A stretch of DNA of 64,000 nucleotides from Pleurodeles waltl (GCF_031143425.1 NC_090440.1:1266149123-1266213122); one strand, 5' to 3'; shown: positions 10,780 through 24,416, counted from the stretch's first letter. Notes: generated by a model not told the origin, from the letters alone. Made by a program: numbers and translations.

Positions 10780-10990
10780 AACATCACCACTAAACAAGTT
10801 GAAAAATTCCCAATTCTTCTATTTTCTATCCTATCAGGAATTACTTTTCTTATTACGGCAGAGCTGCCAACAAAATATAACAGCCAAAGCCAACACATGT
10901 TTCGAGTCACAAACACTTCTTCAGAGCTTTAACTTACTGGTAAGGTGTCCTGTCTTACCAGTCAGTTAAAGCCCTAGTCAAATAGAAAAG
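10780..10990. repeat. Partial relative of the 353-2656 insertion
   Basis: The blocks CCCAATTCTTCTATTTTC, TTATTACGGCAGAG and GCCAACACATGTTTCGAGTC followed by CTTCTTCAGAGCTTTAAC match, in the same order, the left interior of the 353-2656 element near 420-590. Only this part is present, and no target duplication was found. Confidence 0.45.
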
Positions 10991-12359
10991 AGAGAATTTC
11001 TTCGTTGACGCCAAGTATTGGTTAACCTCTATAGTCCACTAGAAAGCTTCACGGTAGTCGGTAGTAAATAGTTAAATCATGATTAAATATCTAGTTTATA
11101 CAGTGACCAATAGCTAGAAATGCTGCAGCAAATGAATGATATTGCACAGTCAGTTTAGGGCATATTTGACAAAAACAAAAGAGTGGATACCTGCCGAATG
11201 CCTTGCTTTCTGACCCAACCTGCTAGGGTAGAAGAAGAACCTGCCTTGTGAGGGAACCTAGACAATATGAGGAGTTGGGGAGAAGAGGACATTCTCAAAA
11301 CTTTGTTTGCTATATTTACTGTCTTAGACAATTAACCACACAAAGTTTAGGCTGAACGGTGAAATATGGACAGAAAACAGGCAAATTTAAATCAGTTTTT
11401 CCCCAAAAATGAAAACATACCACAGATGGGCTATACTGAACAGTAAAGACATCCAAAGCTTTAACATAACAAAGATATTTCAGTGAGACCAGACAAAGAC
11501 TAGCAGTCAGTTTTGCAGAAAGGATTTTAAGAGAGAGAAGCAGTATTTTCTGCCCAACTCAAAAACAAATTGAGTATATAATTAACATTGCACATATGAT
11601 TATATTTATTTCGGGAAAGAAGGATTAGAACATTTTTACTCCCTTTAAAAGTCAACCTACCAAAATAATTTCTGCTGACATTGCTGATCTTGCTAGTTTT
11701 GCTAGTGTTGCTGATTTACCTTGTCTTGAGTAACCAAACTAGCCACAACTGCACGAAAGTAGATAGAGAGCTCACCTGCACTATCTATTTGTAATGTGGC
11801 ACTGTTCTGCTCTCTTCCATTCACATATCGCTGCAATTTGTCTTGCTGCAATATGCTGTGTGCACTTTTTGAAATTCTGCCCCATATTTTGACATGTTCT
11901 TCTTTTAAATGCCATGCATCATGCTGTATGGGCAGAAAGTCCTACATAGTGGTAACATGTTAATATTTTAAAGGAAAGCTATGACAGTGAAAATTGGTTA
12001 ATTTGATAGGTTGAATTTCAATATTTAAACTGCTATACTGTATAATGGTTAGTATGAATTCATCTTTTACACCATTTGTTTAGTGGATTACAGACTAATA
12101 GTGAAATATAACTTCCATGTCATGGGTCACTAGTGGCTTAGAGGTAAGGTTAAACATTCCACTTAGGAGTATACCAATTTCATCATGTTGAAAGGAGGAA
12201 CACAGGCACTGCACCACTAGCAACCAGCTGTAACATATGCAGATTTCTACAGCCAGTAAAAACAGATACGGCAAGTATCTGGGTTTAAATAAAGCAAAAG
12301 ATGTTCATTTCTTCAAGTTTAATCACACATTTTATTTTTTTGCAATATCTGGTCTGGTT
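10991..12359. other. No gene seen
   Basis: About 1.4 kb of AT-rich sequence with no open frame of note, no recognised repeat terminus and no convincing exon. It may be old intergenic or intronic sequence. Confidence 0.4.
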
Positions 12360-15103
12360 TGTAGTGAGTACCTAAGGTACTTATAACTTATACCAGGTCC
12401 AGTTATCCCTTATTAGTGAAATGTAGACAGTGTCTAGAAGCCAGGCTGTCTAGAGGTAGTGTGGATGAGCAGCCAAGGCCTAACTAGGAGACATGCAAAG
12501 CTCAAGCAATACCACTGTAGTCACACAGTACTCACACATATGAAAAAAAAATACTCAGTATTACAAAAATAAAGGAACTTTGTTTTAGTCACACAAATGC
12601 CAAAAATACCATAGAGACTATACTCCATAAGGAGGTAAGTAATACACAAGCTATATACACTAGTATGCAGAAATAGCTGTAAAAACAGTTAGAAAACAGT
12701 GCAAATAATGAAAATAACAATGGTTAGAAATGGGCCTGGGGGAACACAAACCATATACTAAGAAAGTGGAAAGCGAATGTCGGTTTCCCACCTAGGCAAG
12801 TGCAGTGTGTAGAGGGGCGCTGGGAGTATTAGAAAACACCAAAGGTAAGTAATAGAACCCACCCCAGAGCCCAGGAAAGAAGGAGCTTTCCTAAAACACA
12901 GAAGAACACGAGAAAGAAGATTATGCAAGAACCAGAAGGGACTGCAAGACACCAACGATGGGTTCCTCGACCGGAAGACCTGTGGAAGAAGGAGACCAAG
13001 TCCAAGAAGCACTGAAGAGTCTAGAGAGAACAGGAGCCCCTGCTAACCAGGATGAAGGTGAAAAAGGAGAACCAGGGTTGAAGAACAACAGTCAGTACTG
13101 CACTCAAGAAGACAGATGCGGGTTCCTGGTTGGTGCAGAAGATATCCCACTCCAGAGGGCTGATTGCAGTCTGGTTTGCGTTGCTGGATTCCACCACCAA
13201 GCCTTGGCTCAAGCAAAGCTCCCGGTTAGCAGAAAATGGTGCTGACCATCACCAGAAGGGACCTGGTGGATGCTACCCAGGAGGAGGAGTCAGAGGGGGA
13301 TCTCAGCAACTCAGAGAGCCCTCAAAAAACCAGACAGCATGCACAGGTGTCCCACAGCACGGGTACAAAGAAGGTGCAAAAGGAGGCCCATGCAGGACTA
13401 CACAGAGGGATCCTACGCTGCCGGAGAACCACGCAGGAAGCTATGCGTAGCAGGAAGGGGTGCTGGGACCGAGTGCTACACAGTCCATAAAGAAGTTTGT
13501 GGAAAGCCTTGGCAACTGCATAACACGCGGTGCAAGGGAGTACTGTCTTGCGTGGGGAGGCAAGCTATTACCTTCAGCAAAGTTGGACAGTTGGACCTCA
13601 GGACTGCCGGGACCACCTAAGTCTATGACCTATGATGCTGGATACATGAACTTCGTCAGGAGAGAGGACCCAAGCCACCGGTCGTCGCTGCAGAGGGTTG
13701 CCTGCTGAAGTAACTCCTTCACTTCAAGGGAGATTCCTTCATTCTTTGGGTACATGCTGAAGATTGGCTGTCCTCTGAGTATGCACGACTGGAAAACAGT
13801 TGCAGTTGCTGGCAGGAGCTGAAGATATAATGTTGCAGAAGTCGTCTTTGTTTCTTTGAAGCAGTTGTAGGATTCCTGGAGGGCCCAGATGCAGTTTCTT
13901 CTGTAAGAAGGTGAAGTAAAGGATGCAGAGAATTTCTGTTGGAGTCTTGCAATCCGAATCTGAAGAACCACACAAGAGAGAGACCCTAAATAGCCCTGAA
14001 AGGGGGAGTGGTCAGCTACACAGGTAAGCACCTTTCAGAGGAGGGCTCTGATGTCACCTGCTGGCACTGGCCACTGAGATGCTCCCAGAGTTCCCTGCCA
14101 CTTTGGAATCCAAGAGGCAAAACCCAGGGACCATCTGGAGAAGCTCTGAGCACCACAGCTGGGGTGATGATGGACAGCGAAGTGGTCACTCCCCTTTCCT
14201 TTGCCCAGTTTCACGACAGAGCAGGGACCGATGGTCCATGAACTGGTGTAGACTGGATTATGCAAGAAGGGCATCATTTGTGTCCTTCAAAGCATTCCCA
14301 GAGGCTCTGGGAGGCTACCCCCAGAGCCTGTAACATCTATTTCCAAAGATAGAGGGTTCAACATCCCTCTCCCAAAGAAAATCCTTTTTTCTGCCTTACT
14401 GGGCTTGAGCTGCTCAAGCAACAGGAGGGCAGAAACCTGCCTGTGAGGTGTCAGTAGCTGGGGATGCCTGGAAAACCTCAGAAGGCTGTAAAGGCAGTAC
14501 TGGGGGTCATCTAAGGAGCCCCCAGAGTGCATGGAACCATACAACCAATGCTAGCAAAAGCCTTGGGGTATGATTCCAACATCCTTGATACAAAACATGG
14601 CCATTTTCGGAGTTACCAGTGTGAAGCTGTAGGTTGTGACCTATGTCCAGTACACGTGTATATTGGCGTCTCCACAGGGAAATTGGTCCTGGAGGTCATG
14701 GAAGGGATGACCTGCAATAGGGGTGACTTGTAAGTGACCTGGTGCAGTGTAATGGCAATGAAAGGGTGCACGCACCATTTCACACATGCTGCAATGGCAG
14801 TCCTGTAGAAGCCTTTGCATGGGCTCCCTATGGGTTGCAAAAGCAATACTGAAGCCCATAGGGATCCCCTGGAAACCCAGTGCCCTGGGTACCTAGGTAC
14901 CATATGCTTGGGAATTATAATGGGGGACCAGTATGCCAATTTTGGGTGAAATACTGGGTTGGCAGTATGCAGTGACACAATTTAGAGGAGAGAGAGCATA
15001 ATCACTGGGGTCCTGGTTAGCAGGATCCCAGTGAACACAGTCAAACACACTGACATCAAGCAGAAATTGGGGTAACTTGCCACAAAAAGGGTACTTTCCT
15101 ACA
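12360..15103 (-). mobile_element. Long LTR-like repeat (about 2.7 kb), probably a solo LTR
   Basis: On the minus strand it begins TGTAGGAAAGTACCC and ends GGTACTCACTACA, so it has TG...CA ends with short inverted termini. Near the 3' end there is a polyadenylation-like context (GACTAAAACAAAG, one change from AATAAA). No gag, protease or polymerase frame is present. From memory it resembles an abundant long salamander repeat with the same first bases. The expected 5-bp duplication is not visible (flanks TGGTT and CTTCA), so the ends or the class may be slightly off. Open frames inside (for example 13021-14333) have no family motif and are ignored. Confidence 0.55.
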
Positions 15104-15230
15104 CTTCAATTTTACTCACTTAACTTTTTCAGTTATTCATTCCAGAAACTCCATTAAAATACCTGCCCTTTTGAATTGTTACAGACATGTCATTTTCTGC
15201 AGTTTTGCAAACATATACACAGCAATTAAG

Positions 15231-15579
15231 TGCTATTAGAAACTGCTTTACTGGTTAACTGGAGTCTGAGCCCTGGTCAAGTAGCATCCACAGTCCTAGT
15301 CAGGGCAAGGCACAAGCAAACTCCAAATTAATCTGTGCTCAAACACCTACTAGCTTGGCAGAGAGCACCCAGACTTACCTTAGAGGCAATGTGTAAAGTA
15401 TCCATGCAACACTTTAAACAGTAAAAACACCACAAAAAAAACCAAAACAGCTTAGGAAAATATTGCCAAATGTAATAAATATAACTAGATCAAGATGGCA
15501 AAAATCAAATCAGTAGAACTAGAGATATGATTTTTAAAGAATTAACTGCAATTTAGTGCCTAAAAGCGTAGGACACCAT
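15231..15579 (+). mobile_element. LTR copy, 5' part, split by Harbinger 2
   Basis: The region starting TATTAGAAACTGC and containing GAGTCTGAGCCCTGGTCAAG and GGCAATGTGTAAAGTATCC is a diverged relative of the start of the solo LTR at 41887 (TGTTAGAAATGGGGTC ... GGCAATATGTAAAGTATTTG). It stops abruptly at the CAT target site of Harbinger 2 and resumes at 28552. Confidence 0.55.
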
Positions 15580-15983
15580 GAGGGCATATTTATACTCCGT
15601 CTGCGCCGAATGTGCGGAAAAAATTTTGACGCACATTCAGCGCAAACCTTGCCCCGTATTTAAACTTTGACACCCGAACCTGCGGACTACAAAATTCCGC
15701 TGTGTGAGTCATTATTTGGATGCGGCAACCCGCCTTGCGTTAATGATATGCAAGGTAGGCGTTACTGTCCAAAAAATGACTTAAACGGCCGTGAGTCGTA
15801 TTTATGCTTTCGGCCAAAAATGACGCACAGCCGGGAGGCTGAGATGGAAAATGACGCACAGCCCGATTTTCGTCAAAATGTAACGCCTGGGTCAGGGCAG
15901 GCGTTAAAATGGGGCAAACACACCTGTATTTAATCAGAACACACAGAAGCAACAGCAGAGCAGCAGAGCAGCAAAAGGGAGAC

Positions 15984-17667
15984 ATGGAGGTGATTCTTAT
16001 CCAGCGTGCACGCAGATGCAGAGCCCAGCAGCTACTACAACAGCTACCACAACACCAGCAGGGACCCCAAAGGCTGCGCAAAAGGCAGAAGAGGATATTC
16101 CGCCCCAGAACAACCCTTCATGGCCTCAGGGAACACGACATCATCCAGAGGTACAGGTTGAACTGGCAGGCCATTCAGCAGCTGTTGCGCAACATTGAGC
16201 CGCAGTTGGCACCCACTTTGCGGACACCCCGCACCATCCCAACAGAAACCAAGCTGCTTGCCGTACTTCACATGCTGGAAAGTGGCTCTTTTCAAACAAC
16301 TGGTGCCCTGGTTGCTGGAATATCACAGCCATCATTCTCTGCCTTTTTGCCCAAAGTACTGGATGCCATCATTGGGCTTACACCCGCCACATCTGCTTCC
16401 CTAACACACTGCAGAAGCAGCAGGAAACAAAACAGAAGTTTTACCTCATTAGTGGCTTCCAACACGTCCTTGGTGCAATCGACTGCACTCATGTACGCCT
16501 TGTGCCACCTGCTGCAACTGAACACCTCTACCACAACAGGAATCACACACATTCCATCAATGTGCAGGCCATTGTCGATCACCAACATTGATCACCAACA
16601 TTGTGGCTAAATATCCTGGGAGTGTCCATGACTCATTCATCTTCTGTCACAGCACCATCAATGAACACTTCCAGGATGGACGGTATGGCAATGGACTACT
16701 TGTTGGTAAGTACAGAAACCTACTTATATACACACTGCACAGCAACGCTCTAGGACACACAACACATTCACCACAACAGCAACATGTTGACAGAAATACA
16801 CTGAGGTTGTGACATCGATAGCCATGTTTCTTAGGTCACCATTGAACCTGTCACACATCTGAAATTAGTGTACAGCCTAATGTTAAGACGTCAATGATCA
16901 CAAAGTTTGGAGTGGATTGCCTAAATGTCACCTTGCAAATTGTAAGTGTCTCAATGATGTTTACATTAATCCATTGCATAAGTCTAAAGGTATGTGATGT
17001 CCAGGGTACATTGATATGAACGTGTTAACAACACTGTCGATCTTAACCTGTGTATGGAACTATCATCTCGCCCTCAGTGAAGCCACAGGGACACCTGTAT
17101 CACAAGTCACAATGCTAGGGAGGGCACAAAATCCCAAAACATACTGCTGACAACCGGTTAGCAGCCAAACACTTGTTCAGGCAAGGAAACAACACAATGC
17201 AGATGGTACATCCTACAAGCCTAGGATGCAACATAATAACACAAAAGAGTCACAGACAACACAAGACAACTACTGCCATGCAAGGTGATTTCAATAGGGC
17301 TAGCTACATCAACATGATCCCATTCATTTTCTCTTGCAGCTGATCATGGGTATGGCATCCAGCCATGGATAATGACACCTATTGGCAACCCGAGTACTGC
17401 AGAAGAGCGTGCCTACAATGATGCACATAGGAGAACATGCACCATAGTCGAGAGAACCTTCGGCATCCTCAAGTCAAGGTTCTGGTGCCTCAACATCACT
17501 GATGGTAGCCTCCTATATTCCCGGAAATGGTCTGTAAGATCATTCTAACATGTGCTATTCTGCACAACATTTGCATAAAAAGGAACATTCCCCTCCTGGA
17601 ACCCGAGCCACACATGCCTGAAGAGGAGGAAGAGGAGGATGGTGGCCTGCAACATGAGGGGGAATAA
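15984..17667 (+). pseudogene. Harbinger DDE transposase (element 2), two exons, frameshifted
   Basis: DDE_4-family transposase. Exon 1 (15984-16705) starts at an ATG, has a Gln/Arg-rich N-terminus, the HTH-like SQPSFSAFLPKVLDAI, the first catalytic Asp in LGAIDCTHVRL and the second in KYPGSVHDSFIF, and ends GTTG before GTAAGT. Exon 2 (17340-17667; acceptor CTCTTGCAG) gives DHGYGIQPW and the catalytic Glu in IVERTFGILKSRF, with an acidic tail and a TAA. So the whole D-D-E triad is present. Three lesions break it: a frame change near 16385, a 13-bp tandem duplication (GATCACCAACATT, 16577-16602) and a 1-base deletion near 17520 in the CTATATTCCCGG stretch. Compared with element 1 the active site is better preserved. 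Confidence 0.85.
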
Positions 17668-20532
17668 CAGAACACAGCCCCTGGTTTAAGTAGGCAGCAA
17701 CATATCGTGAACAATTTCTTTTAAATATAATCACAATCAACACTTTATGAACTAATTTAAATAAACACCTATAATAATCACCATATCATTGTTTGGCTAT
17801 TCATTTTTGCACAACTTCATCTCTAACTATCAAAATAAGATGTGTTGCCTCATGGAGCATTGCTGATATACCGATTAGGACACTGAAAATCCCAGAGCAA
17901 ATGTGATGCGTATCATACAATGGTCACATACACACACACAGTAAATGACATATATCCGGTACATTTCACCTTTGAAGGGCAATAGCAGAGGACCACACCT
18001 ATTTCACACATACATGTTGAAATCATGGTTCATCGCAGCATATGGCTCACAACTAAGACACCATCACTCAATAAGGGGAAATCAAGCCTCATACATGAGG
18101 CAGTGGATGTGCTTTTGCATCAGTAACAGGAATGTATGACCAGACCCTTGATTGCAGTAAGTCCAACTGCATCCAATATTTGCAAGGACTATCTGTGACC
18201 AGAGTTCCATAGAAGCAGTACATAGACAGCACAAGTGCCACACATATGAGCAGCATTGCCGCATGACATTCCATGTACATGTCAGCCCATTTCCTAACTC
18301 CTGACACACCCATGCACCTGGTCACAACCCACCTGTCTGAAGAGGTTCCTGGAATAGTAAGATATGTACCCTAATATTCCCTCCTCTACACACACAGCTT
18401 GTCAATAGCAATCCAGTGTGCTACACCCTTTCCTATGGTATACCATTGTCATAGAACATCTGACTACATGGACGTCAGGTCAATTAATACACTGGCTTCT
18501 AGTTTCCAAGCCCTGTTAGCACCTGTAGATTGCTTCCTGTGTGAAAATGTCTGTTGGCCATTAGAATGCAAATCTCACCTACAAGACTTGTGAGAAACAG
18601 ACGCAGCCCACACCTGTGATGACCTCCATGCACACCACCCATTTCAACAAGCACTGCGCCTGCTGATGCCTGGAACAGCATAGGAGTTGCCATTTTGTCA
18701 AATACACCGTTAAGCAATGATACTAATTAAGCTGTGTAACACAGCCCTTGGGTTCATTTGTCACTTTCAAAAACACAGGACATACACAGTTTGACATGTC
18801 AACTGTCTAGTTCGTCCTCCAAACAGTCTTAGTCAGACCACTGATTATGTAACTTGGGACCCTGCATCCTGTAAGCCTGACTGGCATCTGTCTGTGCGTC
18901 ACCCTAAAGTATCCAAGTGGCTACATATGTACCACACTTGCGTTAGCAAACCTCTCATTCCTCAGAGGGTATTTGGGCATGTGCTTCTTCAATACATACC
19001 CAAATACATTGTATAGCATCATCTGCCTTTTAACTGTACCATATGAGTTAAATCCTCTGTGAAAACCAAAATTCATGGCCCATCCCTTGTCTGGGTCTCA
19101 TTTATGCATGAATGACAAAGTGTGACAGTGTCCCAGGGCCGTATGCAGGAATTGGGTATGGGGCCTTCAGCAGAACCAGCAACCTCTGAGAATGTCCATG
19201 AGAAATCCACACGTCAGGACCCTGACAGTTCACACACAGAATTACATTGCTCACAACATATTGATGGGCTGTGTGTGGTGAATAGCTGCGAGAATAATCA
19301 ACACAGAGGCTATGATGTTCCCAGATGCAGTGGGAATTGCAGAGGCTAACCTGTGTACAAATGTTGTAATGACACCTGCCGGAACATGACACCTGAGACA
19401 TTATCTCACTCAGCACACCAAGGTTGCCCTGTTGACTGTCTCATTACACGTCTTCAGTGACAGGGTGGGACCATCCCCATGTAGGTTCTTATGTCCACAT
19501 CCACTTTACTCACATTGATCAACAAAGGATACTCAGTAGATACAGGAATAGCTGCCACTGACTCATGATGATTCCTGGACCTAACTGTGACAAATTACAC
19601 CCCAAAAAATATACAGGCTCAAGATTGGATCACACACATAAACAAGCCACCTCTGTGCAATTGATCACTGGAAATATGTGGACACGTGCTGCCTCGTCTG
19701 CTGGTCCACCACAGCCACTTGAGAGTTGTGGCTCAGTTATATGACCTCAACTGTGGCGTCATCATACATTTGTGGTTCACCTTTGGCTGTCTGGGTAAAC
19801 TACATGGTACCCACTTCCTCAATGCATGTGTATGACTCACTGTGGGATTCACCAACAAGTGCCTGGGAAGCTGTTACCAAACGTCTAGGACATAGGATGT
19901 TGAAAATGTGGACCATTGACATCAACAAGCGCCTGCCATCTATCTGATGCATGCTTTGTCATATGTGGTTTCTACATTACACAAATTTTGGAAGTGCACA
20001 TAACAGATGTTGCTACATGTATGACTAACACATGTCCTCTCTCAGTTCCACAATGACTTGCATCTAAGGTTTGGACACATGGACTTCACATTCATACAAG
20101 CATATGTGCAATAATGCATCATGTGATGCACACACACTTGGTCAACAACTACATTAGTTGCCACAGCATACACATTGAGCTATAGGCATTGAGGTATTGT
20201 ACATATGCGCGTCACATAGCTATCCTCTCCTGATGCCAAACATGGGCAATTTGTGCAATACATATATGTAGGCAACACATATGGCCATCTAGTGCGTCAG
20301 CCAACCGTCAAAATACTGTGAAGGAAGTAGCGGGTCATGGTCCGCTGCAGTATGATGTCACACATGTGAACATACACCATCAACACCATAGTGGGTGCCA
20401 TCAGCCTATCTCTGATATGTCCCAAATGTAACATAACATAAAAACAGAAAAAATGCCCAAAACCAGTTCATGCACTGAAATTTTGACTTTGCTAGCGTTA
20501 TGCATCATTTTCTTTCCACCAATACATAATTT
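17668..20532. other. Interior of Harbinger 2 without recognised genes
   Basis: About 2.9 kb rich in CACA/TGTG-type words with only short frames (60-100 codons) and no motif. AATAAA-like words follow the transposase stop (17760-17765). It may be non-coding spacer or old nested insertions. Confidence 0.45.
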
Positions 20533-20653
20533 GCGTCATTTTTTTGACGTACAGGAGTGAAAATTAGGCCGCATCCAAATAATTGTACGGACTATTTACT
20601 ATTATTTGGATGCGGGCTAATTTTCACTCCTGTGCGTGAAAAAAATATGACGC
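20533..20653. repeat. Near-perfect palindrome between transposase and SANT gene
   Basis: The left arm 20533-20583 and right arm 20601-20653 pair over about 50 bases (ACAGGAGTGAAAATTAG against CTAATTTTCACTCCTGT, GCATCCAAATAAT against ATTATTTGGATGC), with a 17-base loop. It sits 412 bp upstream of the SANT/Myb-like start at 21066. The word TTATTTGGATGCGG is repeated near the left end of the element (15713-15725). Confidence 0.85.
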
Positions 20654-21065
20654 ATAACGTGAAAAACGGCGGACATTTTATTCAGGAAGTGATGTAATAG
20701 GATATCCTGTTTACAGAACATGTACAGTGGGTGTACTTTCACTTTCACTTTGCAGTCTGTGAATCTTCTAGACTGTGTGGCTGTGTTGAGAGTGGTGTCC
20801 ATTGATTTTGTGCTTTTGTGTCCTGTGTGCTGTCTCTATTGTCAATTTGTGAAATAAATATTGTTGGTGTATAGTGTCCTACTGTGTTTTGTGTACATTT
20901 GTCCAGTTTTCTAGTGTTTTTGTTGTTTGTGGGAGTCTGTTGTGGGTAGTGCTAGTTTGGGCTCTTTTAGTGGTTAAGTTTACTTTTCTTCTGTTTTTGT
21001 ACCCCTACTTTCCCCCTTTTCCCCTTTTTATTTATTTAACCCCTATTCCCCTTCTCATTTGTACA

Positions 21066-24000
21066 ATGTCTGGTACGCCACGTCTTGGCAGGATGGGTGA
21101 AGAGGATTTGGGGGTCTTCCTACGGCTTGTGTGCCATTTCTTGCCAATGATGATCGAGGCAGGGTGATACAGGGGGATCACACTGAGGCGCACAGAATCC
21201 AGTGGGGAAAGGTGCTGCATCACCTGCAGCGTGTGTATGCCAGCCAGAGGAGTGACCACCAGCTGAACCACCGGTGGGCTGACCACATCACCAGGGAGCA
21301 GGATAATTTGGACCACCTCGAAATCGTGATTGGTGGCACTGTTGGTGAGTACTAATCATGTCAATGTGCATGATTAAATGCTCTGTAGTGACATCAGATG
21401 ATTTGTACAATATCTGCCAGCTAACTTGCTGACTGTGTGTAATGTTGGGGAAACCTACAGGGTAATTGATGCACTATGGGAAGGATCACAATTGCTAGCT
21501 GTCAGGTAGCACGTGCTCTGCAAACTTACAGGATAATTTTCCGTTAAGTAAATTGGTGCTGCCTTTGTGTCAGACAACCAAACAAAATAGGAGCAATCAT
21601 GTCTATATAGGCCACATTTGCCAAAGAAGTAAAGATGTACTAACATATTGGCTAACTTTGTTGACGCAAAAGCTAGACTGACTTTAGAATCACTACATGA
21701 TGCAGAAAATGAGTGCTGGCTTCACGTCAATTGATGATAGCAAAGTGGCGAATGTGGGAGGAAAGCGTTCACGGAAGTTCTATGAATGTTAGGGATTATT
21801 GTGGTCCTTCATCTTTTTGGATACATGTCAGATCGGGATTTGAAAACATTGTGAAAAGGTGTAAGGTGCCCTCAGCTAACACCTTAGACTGGTATTTGGA
21901 GTGAGTTGTGCCACATTTCAATCAGGGATGGCAGTCCAAAGGTATGCACATGGCTTCACATCTCCATGGTTGGTGCAAATCACCATTGCAGGGCCATATC
22001 AAATGAAGAAACTGTAACAACAGCAGGGCTTACAAAAGTCCCTGCCCCTCTGTGCATTGTACCTATGTGTATGAACTGTGTCATGGCCACATAGCCTATT
22101 TGACTGGTAGTACAGTCCTCAAGTAACCAGGCTTTGGATGTCTCTCTTGGATGCACATGATGAGACGATTACACTCCATATTTTTTTCTGGTCACTAATG
22201 ACGGGGCATGTTTGCCACCACATGATAGTTAGGGCCAATGCATGTGTGCAGATATGTGTGTAACTGTCACAGGAGACCCATGCTATGTACATGTTGGTCG
22301 TGATATCAGATACAGTATCATCATGTCAGAATGGCTGCCATTTCCTCATTCAGCTTACACATTGTTTTTGTCTTTGGAATTGTTGGTCAGTGCACAGATT
22401 CTGAGCACATTTCTTCCTTCTATGCCTTACAGGTGGACCGACACCCTACACTGTGGGAGAGGTGGCTAACTTTGAGGACCCTGACCACTCCAGTAAGTGT
22501 TGATATGTCTGTTATGTGTTGTGTTTCCTGGTTATATGTGATGGACTCCTGTGTGTTGAACGCATAGCAAGGTGTGATGCGTTGGCCAATCATTTGTCTT
22601 GTTCCATTAGTGGGATTTCAGTTTCTCAAATGTTTTGAGTTGGCCAATGCGTATCCTATTGTATTATCTAGGGATTGTAGATCATTCCTGTAGGCACCAC
22701 AGTGAGTACTGGGGTGAGTCATGTGGATGACACTTGTGTCAACAAGAGTCGCACTGGAAGTCAGCTCAGATTTAGTCAGCCTGTCAGACCCACATTCTCC
22801 CAGATTGGTACAGCAAATTGCTTTCCAACAGACTTCTGCTTCCCTATTTACCAAGGTACTTATTAAACTGTAGGTAGAACTTCCTAGCAGCATGTACTTC
22901 TACATGTAGTGCTACAAGTATGTAGCACTTGAGTGCAATGGCCTAGGTGTGCATGCTAATCATGATCATGGGTGTTCTTGCAACTCTGTGTCTGATGTAA
23001 GTCATGCCTTACTGGAAGTATATGTTGTGTACCAAGCTCTGCATGTCCTGACGTGTGTTGCGCTATGATTGCTCTAGGGTTTGCAGACTCCTAATTGTTG
23101 ATAGACCTTACCTGTGGTGTGTGTGTAGAGCCAAACACGCATGGAGTTTTCTATACACTCCTGGGTGTCCATGTCGTTTGGAATAGTTAGTTGTTTATCC
23201 ACCGCCCCCACCCTCAAACACAGGCATGGGTTTGTGAAAAGGGTACCTAGGACTGATGCTACCAGTATGTTACACATACATGTGAATAAGTGACTGTTTG
23301 GTCGGAACCTAGTATACACACTCAGGTATGGCACATGGGTACTATACTGGCAAGTCCTGTTACAAATTGCAGACCATGTGGCTTTAGTTTTGCATTTCAT
23401 ACACTGACATTTGTAGCCCAGGTATTGGCGGAGTATATGCAGCATGATTGTTAGCTGATAACTGGCAGAACTCAGATGGCAAGTCAATGCCAGTTGTGAC
23501 CCATCTTGTAGGTTTTTGATGTGCTATGTGTGATGTGACCTTTGTAGGCTGGCCTGCCATGTACTTTCTCAGGGACATTCAATGATCTGTATTGTGATAT
23601 GATCTGTTACAAGTACAGTAGATGTATTGTCTGATTGACTTCTTGTGCCATGTCACACAATGCAGTTCCTAATGTAAATTATTTACATTTGTCTTCACAG
23701 CTGCAAACATGACTCCGGACCAGGTCCGTGAGTTCCAGCTGCAGGCAATGAGATACCAGCGCATCCTGCTGGTAAAGTCGGGGTTCAGGAGGATGGCCTG
23801 TCGATACAGCCATGAACGGGCCTCCGGGGCAAGGAGGGCCTTCCCACAGGGTGGCCCTACTTTGCCCACCACAGCCACCACCAGCACAACCACCACTTCA
23901 AGCCAGTTGGCCCCACCAACGGCTGGGACTGTTGTCCCTACATCTGCCGCACTTCCAGGCCCCAGCATTGCAACAGGTGCAGGACAGCCCACTGGCCTTG

Positions 24001-24197
24001 GCTCCACACGCGCACAGACCTCCTCCACCGGTACCCAGACTGCCCCAGCTCCATCAGTTGACCTTGCAGCATTCCACTACATGGAACAGAAGATGGACCG
24101 TGGGTTGCGGAAGTCAAGCAATCTGAGCCGGGATGTTCGCCACATTAACAGGCGTGTGAAGTCCATAAAGAGGACCCTTCGGAGGGCCAATCTCTAG
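21066..24197 (+). pseudogene. SANT/Myb-like gene of Harbinger 2, three exons
   Basis: Exon 1 (21066-21344) begins with an ATG and RMGEEDLGVFLRLV. After a frame change near 21130-21160 it continues HRIQWGKVLHHLQRVY, SQRSDHQLNHRWADHITREQ, a SANT/trihelix-like pattern. It ends GTTG before GTGAGT. Exon 2 (22433-22492, 60 bp; acceptor CCTTACAG) encodes GPTPYTVGEVANFEDPDHS. Exon 3 (23701-24197; acceptor CTTCACAG) starts MTPDQVREFQLQAM, has a Thr/Pro/Ala-rich linker and a basic helical end (RHINRRVKSIKRTLRR), then TAG. Phases match at both junctions. The function is inferred as a DNA-binding partner of the transposase; the family's usual partner is the gene at 25812-28244, so this one is an extra component. 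Confidence 0.7.
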
Positions 24198-24410
24198 ACT
24201 GTTGTAACAATGGACATGATTCCCTCCCCTCCCTCCTCTTTCCTTGTTCTTATATTTAGTGGGCTTCGGGGGCTTAGTGTTAGGTTAGTATAGGCTGTTA
24301 GTTTAGTTAGTGTTAGTGGGTGGGGTTGGGGGGTCCTGATTCTTTATATTTTTACTTATTAAGTGTGTGGGTGGGTGGGTGGGGGGCTATGTTGGGGTTC
24401 TTGTGTGTTT

Positions 24411-24416
24411 AATAAA
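24411..24416 (+). promoter_or_regulatory. Polyadenylation signal AATAAA
   Basis: AATAAA lies 214 bp after the stop of the SANT/Myb-like gene, in a T- and GT-rich stretch, as expected for its 3' end. A second AATAAA follows at 24445. Confidence 0.5.

Noticed and set aside
12758..14978. Frames of 80-130 codons on both strands inside the long LTR-like repeat
   Set aside because: No family motif, conflicting overlaps in all frames, and located in a non-coding repeat.
12355..15108. A 5-bp target duplication for the 12360-15103 repeat
   Set aside because: The flanks TGGTT and CTTCA do not match; the loose similarity of CTTCAAGTTTAATCAC and CTTCAATTTTACTCAC nearby is too weak to use.
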